Made by a program: the position numbers and the translations under genes
Assembly: GCA_023262945.1 (NCBI GenBank)
Contig: JALQXY010000129.1
Coordinates: 1-12,252, forward strand
Direction of reading: 5' to 3'
Origin: Rickettsiales bacterium
GTDB taxonomy: Bacteria > Pseudomonadota > Alphaproteobacteria > Rickettsiales > UBA1997
Length of the DNA stretch: 12,252 bases
The notes under the pieces: model-generated
Databases searched by the model: none
The model's input: the letters and a program-made list of their open reading frames with translations, nothing else
What the model was told of the DNA's origin: nothing
Part shown: positions 1 through 8,470 of the stretch, piece by piece
How the letters are laid out: the number at the start of each line of letters is the position of its first letter
Numbering within the stretch: position 1 is the first letter of the stretch

Positions 1-60
1 TGATAACATTATTATTAAAACCAATTTTAAGATTTTTAATTACAAGCATTTTGGATGATA

Positions 61-237
61 TTATACCAAATTTTTATCTTTAAAGCAGTTAAAAATAAGT
101 GATTAAATCCTTTATCTTTTTGGCTTAAAATTAAGAAAAGACTTAAACTATATAGGTATATAGATTTCATTTTTCTTAATTTTAATCTCAAAAATACTTC
201 GAATTTAATTCGTTTAAAGATGAGCTTCGGTATTATA
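61..237. repeat. Palindromic dispersed repeat, copy A (about 177 bp)
   Basis: This stretch is one long imperfect palindrome. Its outer arms are TTATACCAAATTTTTATCTT (61-80) and a degenerate inverse, TTTAAAGAT...GGTATTATA (213-237). Middle arms AAAATTAAGAAAA and TTTTTCTTAATTTT follow. The tip is a perfect 7-bp stem, CTATATA-GG-TATATAG (148-163). The copy is collinear with copy C at 9090-9267: the tip lies 94.5 bases from the left end in both, and both carry TTTATCTTTTTGGCT in the left arm and ATCTCAAAAA in the right arm. Tip and arm bases differ, yet pairing is kept. A separate small palindrome, CGAATTTAATTCG, lies at 200-212. The exact right end is uncertain by a few bases. Resemblance to Rickettsia palindromic elements or to a MITE is inference. 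Confidence 0.7.
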
Positions 238-292
238 TATATCTTGATACGCTATTTTCTCTTGGTAAGATTTGTAAGGTAAGATAAGAATT

Positions 293-3200
293 TTATAATT
301 TCCTCAATTTTTCTTGTTCATCAGCTCTTTCTCTTTCTTTCTTGGCATATTTTAACTCAGAATCAGAAAACTTATCATAAAACCTCTTAACTTTATCATT
401 AAAATCGTTTTTCCATTTTTTAATTTCTTTGACTCTTCTTTCGTGTTTTTCTGCAATTCCATATTTACCAATCATAAAGCCAGAGTTTGTTAAAACTATT
501 TTAAGCTCTGTGTACAACTCATTTCCCTCGTCATATAAGGGGCTTTTGATAATTTCTTTACAAACATTGTGAAGCCTCTCTATTTCTCCATATTCATTTA
601 ATTCAGTATAACTTCTGAGTATTCTTATAACAAAATCAAAATCCTTTTTCTCTTCGGTTTTGACTAATTTGATAAGTTCCTTTTCAAAACCTTTTGCAAA
701 GCTGGTAAATACTACTTTAAAAATTTTAGCAGCTCTATATTCAAACAAATAATCATCATCGTCAAATCTCTTTCTAGCCATAGCAAAAAGTTGCTCTACA
801 TTATTTGCTAGTTCATCTTTAAGAGTTTTGTTATAAAGCTCGTAAGGTATTGCATCGTATTTTTTATCTGCTACTTCTATGTCTAATCTTTTATCAAAAA
901 ACTCAATAACTTTATCGGGATACTTTTTGGCAATCTGATTTAGAATTTTCTCGCATCCGTAATGAATCTTTTTGTTAAAAAGCAAGTTATCTAGGATAAT
1001 TTGAATTTCATCTTTTGAATCTGTGTTTTCTACCAGTATAGTAATAATAATATCGCAATCATTTGTTAGCTGGCCATTTTTATTTAAGGTTAAGATCTTT
1101 ATAATACTTAATAAAAAGTCTTTTATTTCTTTTGGTATGGTCTTTTTCTGTTCTTTATCAAAAGGTTTTATGTATTTTTCTAATGATCTGATAAAGGTTA
1201 GAAGAATATCACTTTTGGTTTTTCCTGTTTCTATTTTTTCTTTTGCTTTTATGAGAGCATTTTTCATCAACTCAATATCAATATCACTTTTGCTACAACC
1301 AATAGCCAATACACATTCTTTAAAATATTTATCTTGTTCAAGGTAAGAGACGATTTGCTGCTTTGTTTCTTCCTCTCTTTCCTCAAGCAGGCCAGACAAA
1401 ATGCTTAAAATAACAGAGTTATTAAAACTTTTGTTGCATAATTTTGATATTTCCTTTTCTCGTTCATGCAAAATTCTGAAACCAAGTTTTGGATTTAGTT
1501 TGGCAACTTTATTTAAAAGGTTAAGCGCCTTAAGCGTTTGTTCATCACCATCATAATCTTTAATGACTTTAAAAACTCTGTCTAACCACTCATCTAAGTT
1601 ATCTTCATCAATTGATTTAGCGTAATTGGTGATTGTGCCATCAATTTTATCTAACTCGTTTTGTTCAGTGTTTTCATCATGACCATAATAACTTCTGTAT
1701 ATGGATAAATATCCCCAACCAGATACCAAATTTCTATAAATTAAGAATTCTTTATCTTGATTTACTTTGTCTCTGAATTTTTCTATTAAATTCATCAACT
1801 CATCGTTGGTCTTTATAAACTCTGGATTTGTTGTATTGGTCTTATTAATATCAAATGACTTATAATGTAATATAGCCATATAACCCTCAATACTCAGAAG
1901 TATTCTATAATTCGCTTCATCAATTTTTGAAATATAGAACTCTACAACTTCTTTTGCATTTTCTAAAACTAAGTTGAAGAGCTTATAATATTCCTCATCA
2001 TTTTTACTGGATTGTGAATTTTGCAAGCATGCTTTTTCAAGAGAGGATATGATTTCTATTTTTCTTTTAGTCTTGTCCTCTAAATCAGATTTAGAGAGTA
2101 AGTCATAAGTTTCTTTTAGAACAGATATTGCCCCTGATCTTATCTTTTTAAAATTGTCAGATGCAGTTATCGAACCTCTATAAAATGTAAGTGAATCATA
2201 ATCATAAAAAGTTCCGCTTGTTTCGCATGATAAAAGATTTCCGCAAATAACAGAAATTGCTGATGAATATTTAATTTTGTCTTCAGGAGATAGCTTTCTT
2301 AACTCTCCTAATATGGAAAAATGGATAGCTAAATCAGCTTCCTGAAGAAGGTGAATATTGTATTCTGAAATATTTTTTATGACCTCATTAACTTTTTTGA
2401 CAGTATTTTGATTTTCATCTAGCGAGTAATTCAATAAAAGGGGAATCATTTTTTCACTCACGTGATATCTTATATCATTCAAAATATCAAAGCATATATA
2501 AGCTACTTCTCCACTTTTCTTTCCTTTAAATTCTTGTTGCCATGGAGTTTTTATTTTTGGAGATTTATTAGTTTTGGAAACCTTCAATGATATTTCGCAA
2601 ATTTTAAATGCTTCATCAACCAGTTCTTCAATTTTGTTGTAATCAGACATAATCACTCTGTATTTCTCCAAAAAGTCATACAAAATATTATTGTCGTCTA
2701 TTTTTCCAAGTATGGCAGAATTCAACTCATCAGAGTCAATTAGGTCTTTTCCTTGTATTAACTTTTCGCAGTCAATTCTTATCTTCTCAAACTCTAGTTG
2801 TGCTAGTGTTAAATATTTATTAAAAATGCCATTTAACCTCTTATTAATGGCTTCCATTCTTTTTTCACCTATCTTATCAACAGCATTGAACTTTTTATAT
2901 GTGATGTCGTGATTTATTTGGAAAAAGACATTATCAAGGGCGGAATGAAGTTGAATTTCACACCACATATCCTTGTAAATCCTATACTCAGGGAGGTCGG
3001 ATCTATTGTTTTTAAGCTTTACCACATAATGAATTCCTCTATAACAGTCTTCTGCCTTTCTACTATCTTTTGTGGGTAAATGTTCAGTTGTTCTATTCCT
3101 ATCTACCTCAAAGTTTTCTTCTATGACTCCTAGATTGATAAATTTATTTATGTCTGATTTGTGATAAAAAACTAACCTACAACCAGCTAAGTCAGTTATA

Positions 3201-3403
3201 AAATCTTCAATATTATCATGATTTTCTTCTGAATATTTTCCCTTTCGCACCTTATCTTGCAAAGACTCAAAATCTTTTGCGCGTGAAGAAGTATGGTGAA
3301 GTTTGATGCTGCGAATATTAGATTCTTTTGAAAGAATACTCCTAATAACCTCGGCAAACTGACTATAAAGCGTAAATCTTTGCCTATATTCTTCTAGCTT
3401 CAT
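293..3403 (-). CDS. Large RelA/SpoT-domain protein with HEAT-like C-terminal region; putative alarmone synthetase effector
   Basis: The protein has 1036 residues. Residues about 20-185 form a RelA/SpoT nucleotidyltransferase domain. Visible motifs are the basic SRAKDFESLQDKVRKGK stretch (40-56), DLAGCR (D71, G74, R76), YRGIHYVV (Y121, H125) and CEIQLHS (E149, Q151). These match the metal- and substrate-binding positions of (p)ppGpp synthetases, so the domain looks catalytically competent. There is no HD hydrolase domain before it and no TGS or ACT domain after it, unlike housekeeping Rel/SpoT. Residues about 190-1036 are helical and charged, without signal peptide or membrane segments. Parts such as LNPKLGFRIL (636-645) and YPDKVIEFFDKRL (828-840) with YDAIPYEL (849-856) recall HEAT-type repeats at the C-termini of bacterial STAND defence proteins; this is my pattern reading, not a search result. 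The last 40 residues are highly charged and probably coiled. The gene stands alone with no adjacent antitoxin. ATG start; no clear Shine-Dalgarno. Function as a growth-arrest or antiphage effector is inferred. Confidence 0.85.
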   Translation of the reverse strand: MKLEEYRQRFTLYSQFAEVIRSILSKESNIRSIKLHHTSSRAKDFESLQDKVRKGKYSEENHDNIEDFITDLAGCRLVFYHKSDINKFINLGVIEENFEVDRNRTTEHLPTKDSRKAEDCYRGIHYVVKLKNNRSDLPEYRIYKDMWCEIQLHSALDNVFFQINHDITYKKFNAVDKIGEKRMEAINKRLNGIFNKYLTLAQLEFEKIRIDCEKLIQGKDLIDSDELNSAILGKIDDNNILYDFLEKYRVIMSDYNKIEELVDEAFKICEISLKVSKTNKSPKIKTPWQQEFKGKKSGEVAYICFDILNDIRYHVSEKMIPLLLNYSLDENQNTVKKVNEVIKNISEYNIHLLQEADLAIHFSILGELRKLSPEDKIKYSSAISVICGNLLSCETSGTFYDYDSLTFYRGSITASDNFKKIRSGAISVLKETYDLLSKSDLEDKTKRKIEIISSLEKACLQNSQSSKNDEEYYKLFNLVLENAKEVVEFYISKIDEANYRILLSIEGYMAILHYKSFDINKTNTTNPEFIKTNDELMNLIEKFRDKVNQDKEFLIYRNLVSGWGYLSIYRSYYGHDENTEQNELDKIDGTITNYAKSIDEDNLDEWLDRVFKVIKDYDGDEQTLKALNLLNKVAKLNPKLGFRILHEREKEISKLCNKSFNNSVILSILSGLLEEREEETKQQIVSYLEQDKYFKECVLAIGCSKSDIDIELMKNALIKAKEKIETGKTKSDILLTFIRSLEKYIKPFDKEQKKTIPKEIKDFLLSIIKILTLNKNGQLTNDCDIIITILVENTDSKDEIQIILDNLLFNKKIHYGCEKILNQIAKKYPDKVIEFFDKRLDIEVADKKYDAIPYELYNKTLKDELANNVEQLFAMARKRFDDDDYLFEYRAAKIFKVVFTSFAKGFEKELIKLVKTEEKKDFDFVIRILRSYTELNEYGEIERLHNVCKEIIKSPLYDEGNELYTELKIVLTNSGFMIGKYGIAEKHERRVKEIKKWKNDFNDKVKRFYDKFSDSELKYAKKERERADEQEKLRKL

Positions 3404-3529
3404 TTAACAAAACAAAATTGAATAATATTGGCTAACAGGTTAAAGGGATGCATTTATTTTTCCAAACATTAGATCAAAATTCGTTGATTTGCAAGGGCCT
3501 TTAAGATGGATAATTTATCTTAATGTTTT

Positions 3530-4879
3530 TCAGGTTAAATTGGTATTAGTTAATCTTTTTATTATTTCTTCTTTTTCAATTAGATTTATTAAATTAGTAA
3601 GTTCGGGGCCTTTATTTTGACCACTTAATGCTAGTCTTATAGGCATAAAAAGATCTTGCCCTTGGCGCTTGCTGTGATTTTTAATGTCTTTGAGCCATGT
3701 TGGCCAGCAATTAATATCTTTAGTGTCTTGAGGTATTAATTTTGCTACTAATTGCAAAAAATCTTTATCTTCTATTTTGTTTGGATAGCGAAATTCTGTA
3801 AAACATATTTCGATCCATATTTTAATTTCATGTAAGAAATTAAGATTAGATTTAATTTTATCAAAGAAATCTTTGGTTATATTTTGATTGAGATCATAGT
3901 TATTAATGCGATCTTTAATATGCGCAAAGTCAATTATTTGCAATAATTTGTGATTTATGATATTTAATTCATTAATATCATATTTTGTGGCGGATTTGGA
4001 AAATTTGGAAAAATTAAAATCGTTAATTATTTCTTTAGTATTTTTATGAATTTCTAACGCTTTTGAAGTTCCGATTTGTGTTAAGAAATTTATCAGAGTC
4101 ATAGCTTCAAATCCTTGTTTTCTTAGGGATCTGATGTCAAAACCGCCAATTCTTTTAGAGATTTTACCAGAAATGGCTTGCACTAATGCTAAATGTGCAA
4201 AATTTGGTATTTTAGAACCTAAGCTCTCAAAAATTTGAATTTGAATTGCGGTGTTTGTTATATGGTCTTCACCGCGAATGATGTCGGTTATTTGATGATC
4301 AATGTCATCTATTACTGAGCAAAATGTATAGGTTGGAATGCCATTTTCTCTAATTAAAACCGGGTCAGAAAAATGCCTGCCGTCATAAATGATTTTGCCT
4401 TTAATTTTATCGTCCCATGATGTTTTCTTGTCTTCAAGTAAAAATCGATAATATGGCTTTATCCCTGAATCTTTTAGTTTTTGTTTTTGTTCGTTGGTAA
4501 GTCTTAGGCTAGCGCGATCATAAATTGGTTTTTGTCCAGAAGCGATTTGTGATTTACGTTGAATGTTTAACTCTCCTTGACTTTCATAACATTCATAAAG
4601 ACGGCCAGATTTAATTAATTTATTTTTACATTCTTCGTAACGATCTAAATTATCTGATTGCTTATATAGTTTATCGTAATTAATGCCAAGCCATTCTAAA
4701 TCTTCGATTATAGCTTCTTTATATTCTTCTTTACTGCGTTCAATGTCCGTGTCATCAAAGCGCAAATAAAATTTACCATTATTTTTTTGAGCGTAAATAT
4801 AGTTAATTAGAGCGGCACGAATATTGCCTACATGTAAGAAGCCAGTTGGAGAAGGGGCAAATCTAACTTTTATAGTCAT
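3530..4879 (-). CDS. gltX: Glutamyl-tRNA synthetase
   Basis: This class I aminoacyl-tRNA synthetase (449 residues, normal length) charges tRNA-Glu with glutamate in the cytoplasm. In bacteria lacking GlnRS it may also mischarge tRNA-Gln for the amidotransferase route. The N-terminal Rossmann fold begins RFAPSPTGFLHVGN, with the HIGH-type motif HVGN at 16-19, then LRFDDTDIERS (39-49). IRGEDHITNTAIQIQIFESL (201-220) follows, and the KMSKS-type loop is KISKR (239-243), then a helical anticodon-binding region. The sequence style resembles rickettsial GltX. Alphaproteobacteria often carry two gltX paralogs; which one this is cannot be told here. Its ATG overlaps the nadE stop codon by one base (TAATG), so translation is probably coupled to the upstream gene. 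Confidence 0.97.
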   Translation of the reverse strand: MTIKVRFAPSPTGFLHVGNIRAALINYIYAQKNNGKFYLRFDDTDIERSKEEYKEAIIEDLEWLGINYDKLYKQSDNLDRYEECKNKLIKSGRLYECYESQGELNIQRKSQIASGQKPIYDRASLRLTNEQKQKLKDSGIKPYYRFLLEDKKTSWDDKIKGKIIYDGRHFSDPVLIRENGIPTYTFCSVIDDIDHQITDIIRGEDHITNTAIQIQIFESLGSKIPNFAHLALVQAISGKISKRIGGFDIRSLRKQGFEAMTLINFLTQIGTSKALEIHKNTKEIINDFNFSKFSKSATKYDINELNIINHKLLQIIDFAHIKDRINNYDLNQNITKDFFDKIKSNLNFLHEIKIWIEICFTEFRYPNKIEDKDFLQLVAKLIPQDTKDINCWPTWLKDIKNHSKRQGQDLFMPIRLALSGQNKGPELTNLINLIEKEEIIKRLTNTNLT

Positions 4880-6579
4880 TATTTGATAAAATAATTAGTT
4901 ATAGGATATCTTCTTTCAAGATCAAAAGACATTTTGGAGATTTTTACCCCCAAAGGTGATTGTTTTCTTTTATATTCTGATTTATAAAAAAGTTTAGCAA
5001 TTTTATCAACCAAATCCTTATTAAATCCTTGTTTTACAATTTTATCTAAAGATTGTTGCTGCTCAATTATTTGATAAAGTACTTGATCTAATGTTTTATA
5101 ATCTGGTAGAGAGTCGCTATCTTTTTGATTTTCTCTAAGTTCAGCAGTTGGTTCTTTGTGAATAATATTTTGAGGAATTAAGTTATTTTTTTGATAAATT
5201 GATATATTTGGAATATTTTTATTGCGCCAATTGGCTAATTGGTAAATTTGGCTTTTATAAAGATCTTTTATAGGATTGAAAGCGCCGCACATATCACCAT
5301 AAAGCGTGGCATAGCCGCAAGCTAATTCAGATTTATTGCCAGTTGAAAGCAAAAGTGCGCCACTATTATTTGATAAAGACATTAAAATATTGCCGCGAAT
5401 GCGTGATTGCATATTTTCTCTGGTTAAGGGAGATGAATATGGAAGGGTTTCGAGCATTTTTTGAAATAGTGATTCAATTTCAATTGTTGTTAGTGATGTT
5501 TTTAGATTTGCTGCGCAATTTTTAGCATCATTGATTGAATCATTGCTGTTAAATCTTGTGGGTAGGGCGTAAAGAAAGACGTTTTCACTTCCTATTGCGT
5601 CGACTGCTATGGTTGCTACAAGCGCTGAATCTATTCCTCCAGACATACCTAGCAAAACTTGACTAAAGCCGTTTTTTTGAATATAATCTCTAAGCCCTAA
5701 AATACAGGCCTGATAATTATTTTGTGCAATTATATCACAATCTAAACTTAGATTATCTTCATTTTTTAACCGCGTAAATTTTTGATAACTGCTTTTATAT
5801 TTAATAGGTTCGATAATTTTGACTTCATGAGTTTCGTCAATTTCTATAATTGCATAGTCTTCTTCAAAACTTTTTAACTCAATAATTTTTTCGCCATATT
5901 GACCAGTAACAAAAGAGTTGCCATCGAATATTATCGAATCTTGTCCACCAATTTGATTAAGATAAATTATTGGTTTTTGGCACTGAGAATTAAAAGAGCT
6001 GACTTTTTCAAATCTTTTTATTTCTTTGTTTATGGTGTATGGCGACGAGTTGATTATAATAGCAAAATCAATCTCATATTGACTGGCTAAAAAAGTATTT
6101 TTAGTATCCCATATATCAGCGCAAATCATCATATTAAAATTTAAGTTTTTTAATTTGTGATTTGTTAGATTTGGAGATGCTTCAAAATAGCGTTTCTCGT
6201 CAAAAACTTCGTAATTTGGTAAATTTTTTTTGTTAAAAATTTTAATGATCTTATCATCTTGAATAAGAATTGCCGAATTACGAAAAATAATATTATTTTC
6301 TTTTTTACTATCTATAGTAGGGCAGCCAACTATCATAGCGCAGTCGCTATTTTTAGTTAAATTACAGAGTTTGACAATTTGATTTTGACATTCTTCAATA
6401 AAATATTGTTTTTGCCATAAATCTTGCGCAGGATAGCCGCAAATTGTCATTTCAGGAAAAAGAACTAAATCGCATTCTTTATCTTGTGCCTTTTTGTAAT
6501 GCATAGCGATTTTATTAAAATTGCCATCAAGATCGCCAACGGTGGTATTAATTTGCGATAAATAAATTTTCAGACTCAT
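4879..6579 (-). CDS. nadE: Glutamine-dependent NAD+ synthetase
   Basis: This cytosolic enzyme (566 residues) performs the last step of NAD+ synthesis: ATP-dependent amidation of deamido-NAD+, using ammonia released from glutamine. Residues 1-260 form the carbon-nitrogen hydrolase (glutaminase) domain. Its Glu-Lys-Cys triad is visible as E43 in FPEMTICGYP, K117 in KKNLPNYEVFDEKRYF, and C153 in MMICADIWD. Residues about 285-566 form the synthetase domain, with the ATP-binding loop GMSGGIDSALV (SGGIDS at 313-318), RIRGNILMSLS, STGNKSELACGYATLYGDMCG and EPTAELRENQKDSDSLPDY. Length and order match the fused glutaminase-synthetase type. It is the first gene of a two-gene unit with gltX. The start codon lies 2 bp from that of the divergent photolyase, so its promoter must lie within the photolyase coding sequence. 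Having this gene implies that the cell makes at least part of its own NAD. Confidence 0.97.
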   Translation of the reverse strand: MSLKIYLSQINTTVGDLDGNFNKIAMHYKKAQDKECDLVLFPEMTICGYPAQDLWQKQYFIEECQNQIVKLCNLTKNSDCAMIVGCPTIDSKKENNIIFRNSAILIQDDKIIKIFNKKNLPNYEVFDEKRYFEASPNLTNHKLKNLNFNMMICADIWDTKNTFLASQYEIDFAIIINSSPYTINKEIKRFEKVSSFNSQCQKPIIYLNQIGGQDSIIFDGNSFVTGQYGEKIIELKSFEEDYAIIEIDETHEVKIIEPIKYKSSYQKFTRLKNEDNLSLDCDIIAQNNYQACILGLRDYIQKNGFSQVLLGMSGGIDSALVATIAVDAIGSENVFLYALPTRFNSNDSINDAKNCAANLKTSLTTIEIESLFQKMLETLPYSSPLTRENMQSRIRGNILMSLSNNSGALLLSTGNKSELACGYATLYGDMCGAFNPIKDLYKSQIYQLANWRNKNIPNISIYQKNNLIPQNIIHKEPTAELRENQKDSDSLPDYKTLDQVLYQIIEQQQSLDKIVKQGFNKDLVDKIAKLFYKSEYKRKQSPLGVKISKMSFDLERRYPITNYFIK

Positions 6580-6581
6580 AA

Positions 6582-8021
6582 ATGAAATTAGTTCTTTTTA
6601 ATCAAGATCTGCGAATAAATGATAATCCTGCTCTTTATGAAGCGGTAAAGCAATCTAATTTAGATGGTAAAGATATAGTCGCAATCTATATTTTTGATAA
6701 AATTAATAATAGATTAAGGGGTGGTGCTTCTAAATGGTTTTTATATAATATTCTTAGTGAATTGCAGCAAAATCTACAACAAAAAATAGGTTGTAATTTA
6801 AGTTTTTTTGCCGGTGATTCTTTGCAAATTATAGGTAAAATTATCAATAATTTGAATATTAATGAGATATATTTTAACAATGATTTTACTCCAGATGGTC
6901 AAAAATTAAATGATAAGATTATTAATTTTGCAACTTCAAATAATATTAAGATTTTTAGCTTTGACGGTAATTTGCTTTTTAAGACAGGCGCTATTTTAAA
7001 TGGCTCTGGGCAATATTTTAAAGTTTTTACACCATTTTGGAAAAAATGCCTAGAAAATGAAGAAAATATCAAAAAACCTTTACCAGCCATATCATTAATT
7101 AAGAAAAATTCGCTAACTATTGATAGTGAGATTAAATTATCTGAATTAAATCTTTTGTCAAAAATATCGTGGCATCATAAAATGCAAGATTTGTGGCAAT
7201 TTAAAGAAGAAGATATTTTATCTAATTTTGCTCAATTTATTGCCAATAAGATCATTAATTATAAAAATTCTAGAGATTTTCCGGGCATGGAATCAACTTC
7301 AAAATTATCGCCTTACTTGCATTTTGGTGTTATTTCGGTGCGATATATTTTTAACGAAGTAAGGCTGTATCAAAAAATAAATAATCAATTACAAAATAAA
7401 GATATTAATCACTTTTTATCAGAAATAGGCTGGCGTGAATTTTCTTATAATTTATTATATAATTTTCCTCAATTGCCATCACAAAATTTTAATTCTAAGT
7501 TTGATAAATTTTCATGGCATAAAGATGATGAAATTTTGCAAAAATGGCAAAAAGGCTTAACGGGCTATCCAATCGTTGATGCAGGAATGCGTGAATTATG
7601 GAAAACTGGCTGGATGCATAACAGGGTTAGAATGATTGTTGGATCTTTTTTAGTTAAGGATTTGTTGATTGATTGGCGAGTTGGTGAAGAATGGTTTTGG
7701 GATTGTTTGGTTGATGCTGATATGGCAAGCAATACTGCTAGCTGGCAATGGATTGCTGGTAGTGGTGCTGACGCGGCACCTTATTTTAGAATTTTTAATC
7801 CAACTTTACAAAGTAAAAAATTTGATCCTGATGGAGTTTATATTAGAAAATGGCTACCAGAAATTTCTAAATTACCAAATAATTTGATTCATGAACCAAG
7901 TAAGGCTAATATTTTTGAATTAAAAGATGCCGAAATTGATCTTGGTAAAGATTATCCTTATCCAATAGTTGATCACAAGAAGGCGCGCGACATGGCAATG
8001 ATGATATATAAAACTTTATAA
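6582..8021 (+). CDS. phrB: Class I deoxyribodipyrimidine photolyase
   Basis: This flavoenzyme (479 residues) repairs UV-induced cyclobutane pyrimidine dimers with blue light. Residues 1-130 form the antenna-chromophore alpha/beta domain (LVLFNQDLRINDNPAL at the start). Residues about 200-475 form the helical FAD-binding domain. Key segments are SKLSPYLHFGVIS (240-252), EIGWREFSYNLL (281-292), GLTGYPIVDAGMRELW (325-340), GWMHNRVRM (343-351), and the region from DWRVGEE to PYFRIFNP (364-407). The electron-transfer tryptophan triad appears intact as W312, W365 and W388, matched by spacing to W306, W359 and W382 of the E. coli enzyme. Cryptochrome or (6-4) activity is less likely given the overall pattern. 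The start is fixed by family alignment, leaving a 2-bp gap to the divergent nadE start. No clear Shine-Dalgarno is visible; the preceding bases are nadE codons. Confidence 0.96.
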   Translation: MKLVLFNQDLRINDNPALYEAVKQSNLDGKDIVAIYIFDKINNRLRGGASKWFLYNILSELQQNLQQKIGCNLSFFAGDSLQIIGKIINNLNINEIYFNNDFTPDGQKLNDKIINFATSNNIKIFSFDGNLLFKTGAILNGSGQYFKVFTPFWKKCLENEENIKKPLPAISLIKKNSLTIDSEIKLSELNLLSKISWHHKMQDLWQFKEEDILSNFAQFIANKIINYKNSRDFPGMESTSKLSPYLHFGVISVRYIFNEVRLYQKINNQLQNKDINHFLSEIGWREFSYNLLYNFPQLPSQNFNSKFDKFSWHKDDEILQKWQKGLTGYPIVDAGMRELWKTGWMHNRVRMIVGSFLVKDLLIDWRVGEEWFWDCLVDADMASNTASWQWIAGSGADAAPYFRIFNPTLQSKKFDPDGVYIRKWLPEISKLPNNLIHEPSKANIFELKDAEIDLGKDYPYPIVDHKKARDMAMMIYKTL

Positions 8022-8032
8022 AAAACTATAAA

Positions 8033-8136
8033 TTATACCAATTGCCATCTAAAAATGAACAATATGACAAAATATTTTTGAGATAAAAATTGTAAAAAAT
8101 GCAGGTCCTATGCCTACAGGGACCGTTGAATCTCAA
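8033..8136. repeat. Palindromic dispersed repeat, copy B (partial or chimeric)
   Basis: The left 60 bases (8033-8093) match the reverse complement of the right end of copy C (9206-9267) almost base for base, with a few substitutions and one indel. Both begin TTATACCAATT and contain AACAATATGACAAAATATTTTT. From AAAAATTG inward, B instead follows the forward left arm of C (TGTAAAAAATGCA then the tip). The tip is GGTCC...GGACC around CCTATGCCTACAGG (8107-8120). On the far side only GAATCTCAAAAATTCTT resembles copy A; the expected outer right end is not recognisable. The repeat starts 11 bp after the photolyase stop codon. Copies B and C face each other as inverted repeats around the transposase remnant. 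Confidence 0.6.
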
Positions 8137-8141
8137 AAATT

Positions 8142-8165
8142 CTTAATTTTTTAAAAAAAATTAAG
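8142..8165. repeat. A/T hairpin
   Basis: CTTAATTTTTT (8142-8152) and AAAAAATTAAG (8155-8165) are perfect 11-base inverted repeats separated by AA. The pairing is all A-T apart from the terminal C-G pair. It lies downstream of the photolyase and could help end that transcript, but it lacks the GC-rich stem of a classical terminator. Confidence 0.4.
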
Positions 8166-8203
8166 GTCATAAAAATCTTTTACAAAAATCTTCATGACTT
8201 TAA
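8161..8203. repeat. Inverted repeat with internal direct repeat
   Basis: TTAAGGTCAT (8161-8170) can pair with ATGACTTTAA (8194-8203) over 10 bp with one G-U pair. The 23-base loop contains AAAAATCTT twice (8171-8179, and 8184-8192, where it ends in the loop). Its role is unknown. It is one of several adjacent hairpins in this gene-free stretch of 449 bases. Confidence 0.4.
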
Positions 8204-8300
8204 TTTGCTTTATTTAATTCTTTTTGGTTAGTTTTTATCAATTTATTTGATAATTTGCACTATTCTTCTGATATTTTTAAAGTTTTGTTGAATTTTAGAT

Positions 8301-8316
8301 GGGGCTGTTGAATCCC
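8301..8316. other. Possible left terminus of the IS remnant
   Basis: GGGGCTGTTGAATCCC lies about 170 bp before the transposase start. Many IS termini begin with a similar GGG-rich TGTTGAA string. No matching right terminus is present, because the 3' half of the element is missing. A tentative boundary call only. Confidence 0.25.
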
Positions 8317-8359
8317 ATTTTATAAACCTCTAGTAAATTTTAATTTTTTTTGTAATTAT

Positions 8360-8444
8360 TTCTTGAAGAAAATAGCTCTAAAGATAGGCTTTACCTAGCT
8401 TTAGAGCTATTTTCTTTTTTAGCTTTCTTAAGAATCTTCAAGAA
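8360..8444 (+). terminator. Strong nested hairpin ahead of the transposase remnant
   Basis: GAAAATAGCTCTAAAG (8368-8383) and CTTTAGAGCTATTTTC (8399-8414) are a perfect 16-bp inverted repeat. Within the loop, TAGG and CCTA can add four more pairs around CTTTA. The 3' arm runs straight into TTTTTT (8415-8420), as in an intrinsic terminator on the plus strand. An outer pair, TTCTTGAAGA (8360-8369) with TCTTCAAGAA (8435-8444), can form an alternative closing stem. Several IS elements use such a leader structure to block read-through into the transposase from outside promoters. It could also terminate transcripts coming from the photolyase. Confidence 0.65.
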
Positions 8445-8470
8445 TAAATCATATGTCTTTTTAAATAGAA

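Noticed and set aside
1023..1346. Plus-strand open frame of 107 codons inside the Rel-HEAT gene
   Set aside because: It lies entirely within the long minus-strand gene, has hydrophobic low-complexity composition typical of antisense AT-rich codons, and shows no family features. The same applies to 2691-2912, 5343-5525, 5899-6090, 6686-6880, 6899-7090, 7669-7887, 8866-9105 and 9528-9806.
3501..3523. Inverted repeat TTAAGAT/ATCTTAA after gltX as a terminator
   Set aside because: It is only a 7-bp A-T-rich stem with a 9-base loop, and no T-run follows on the minus strand where gltX transcription would end.
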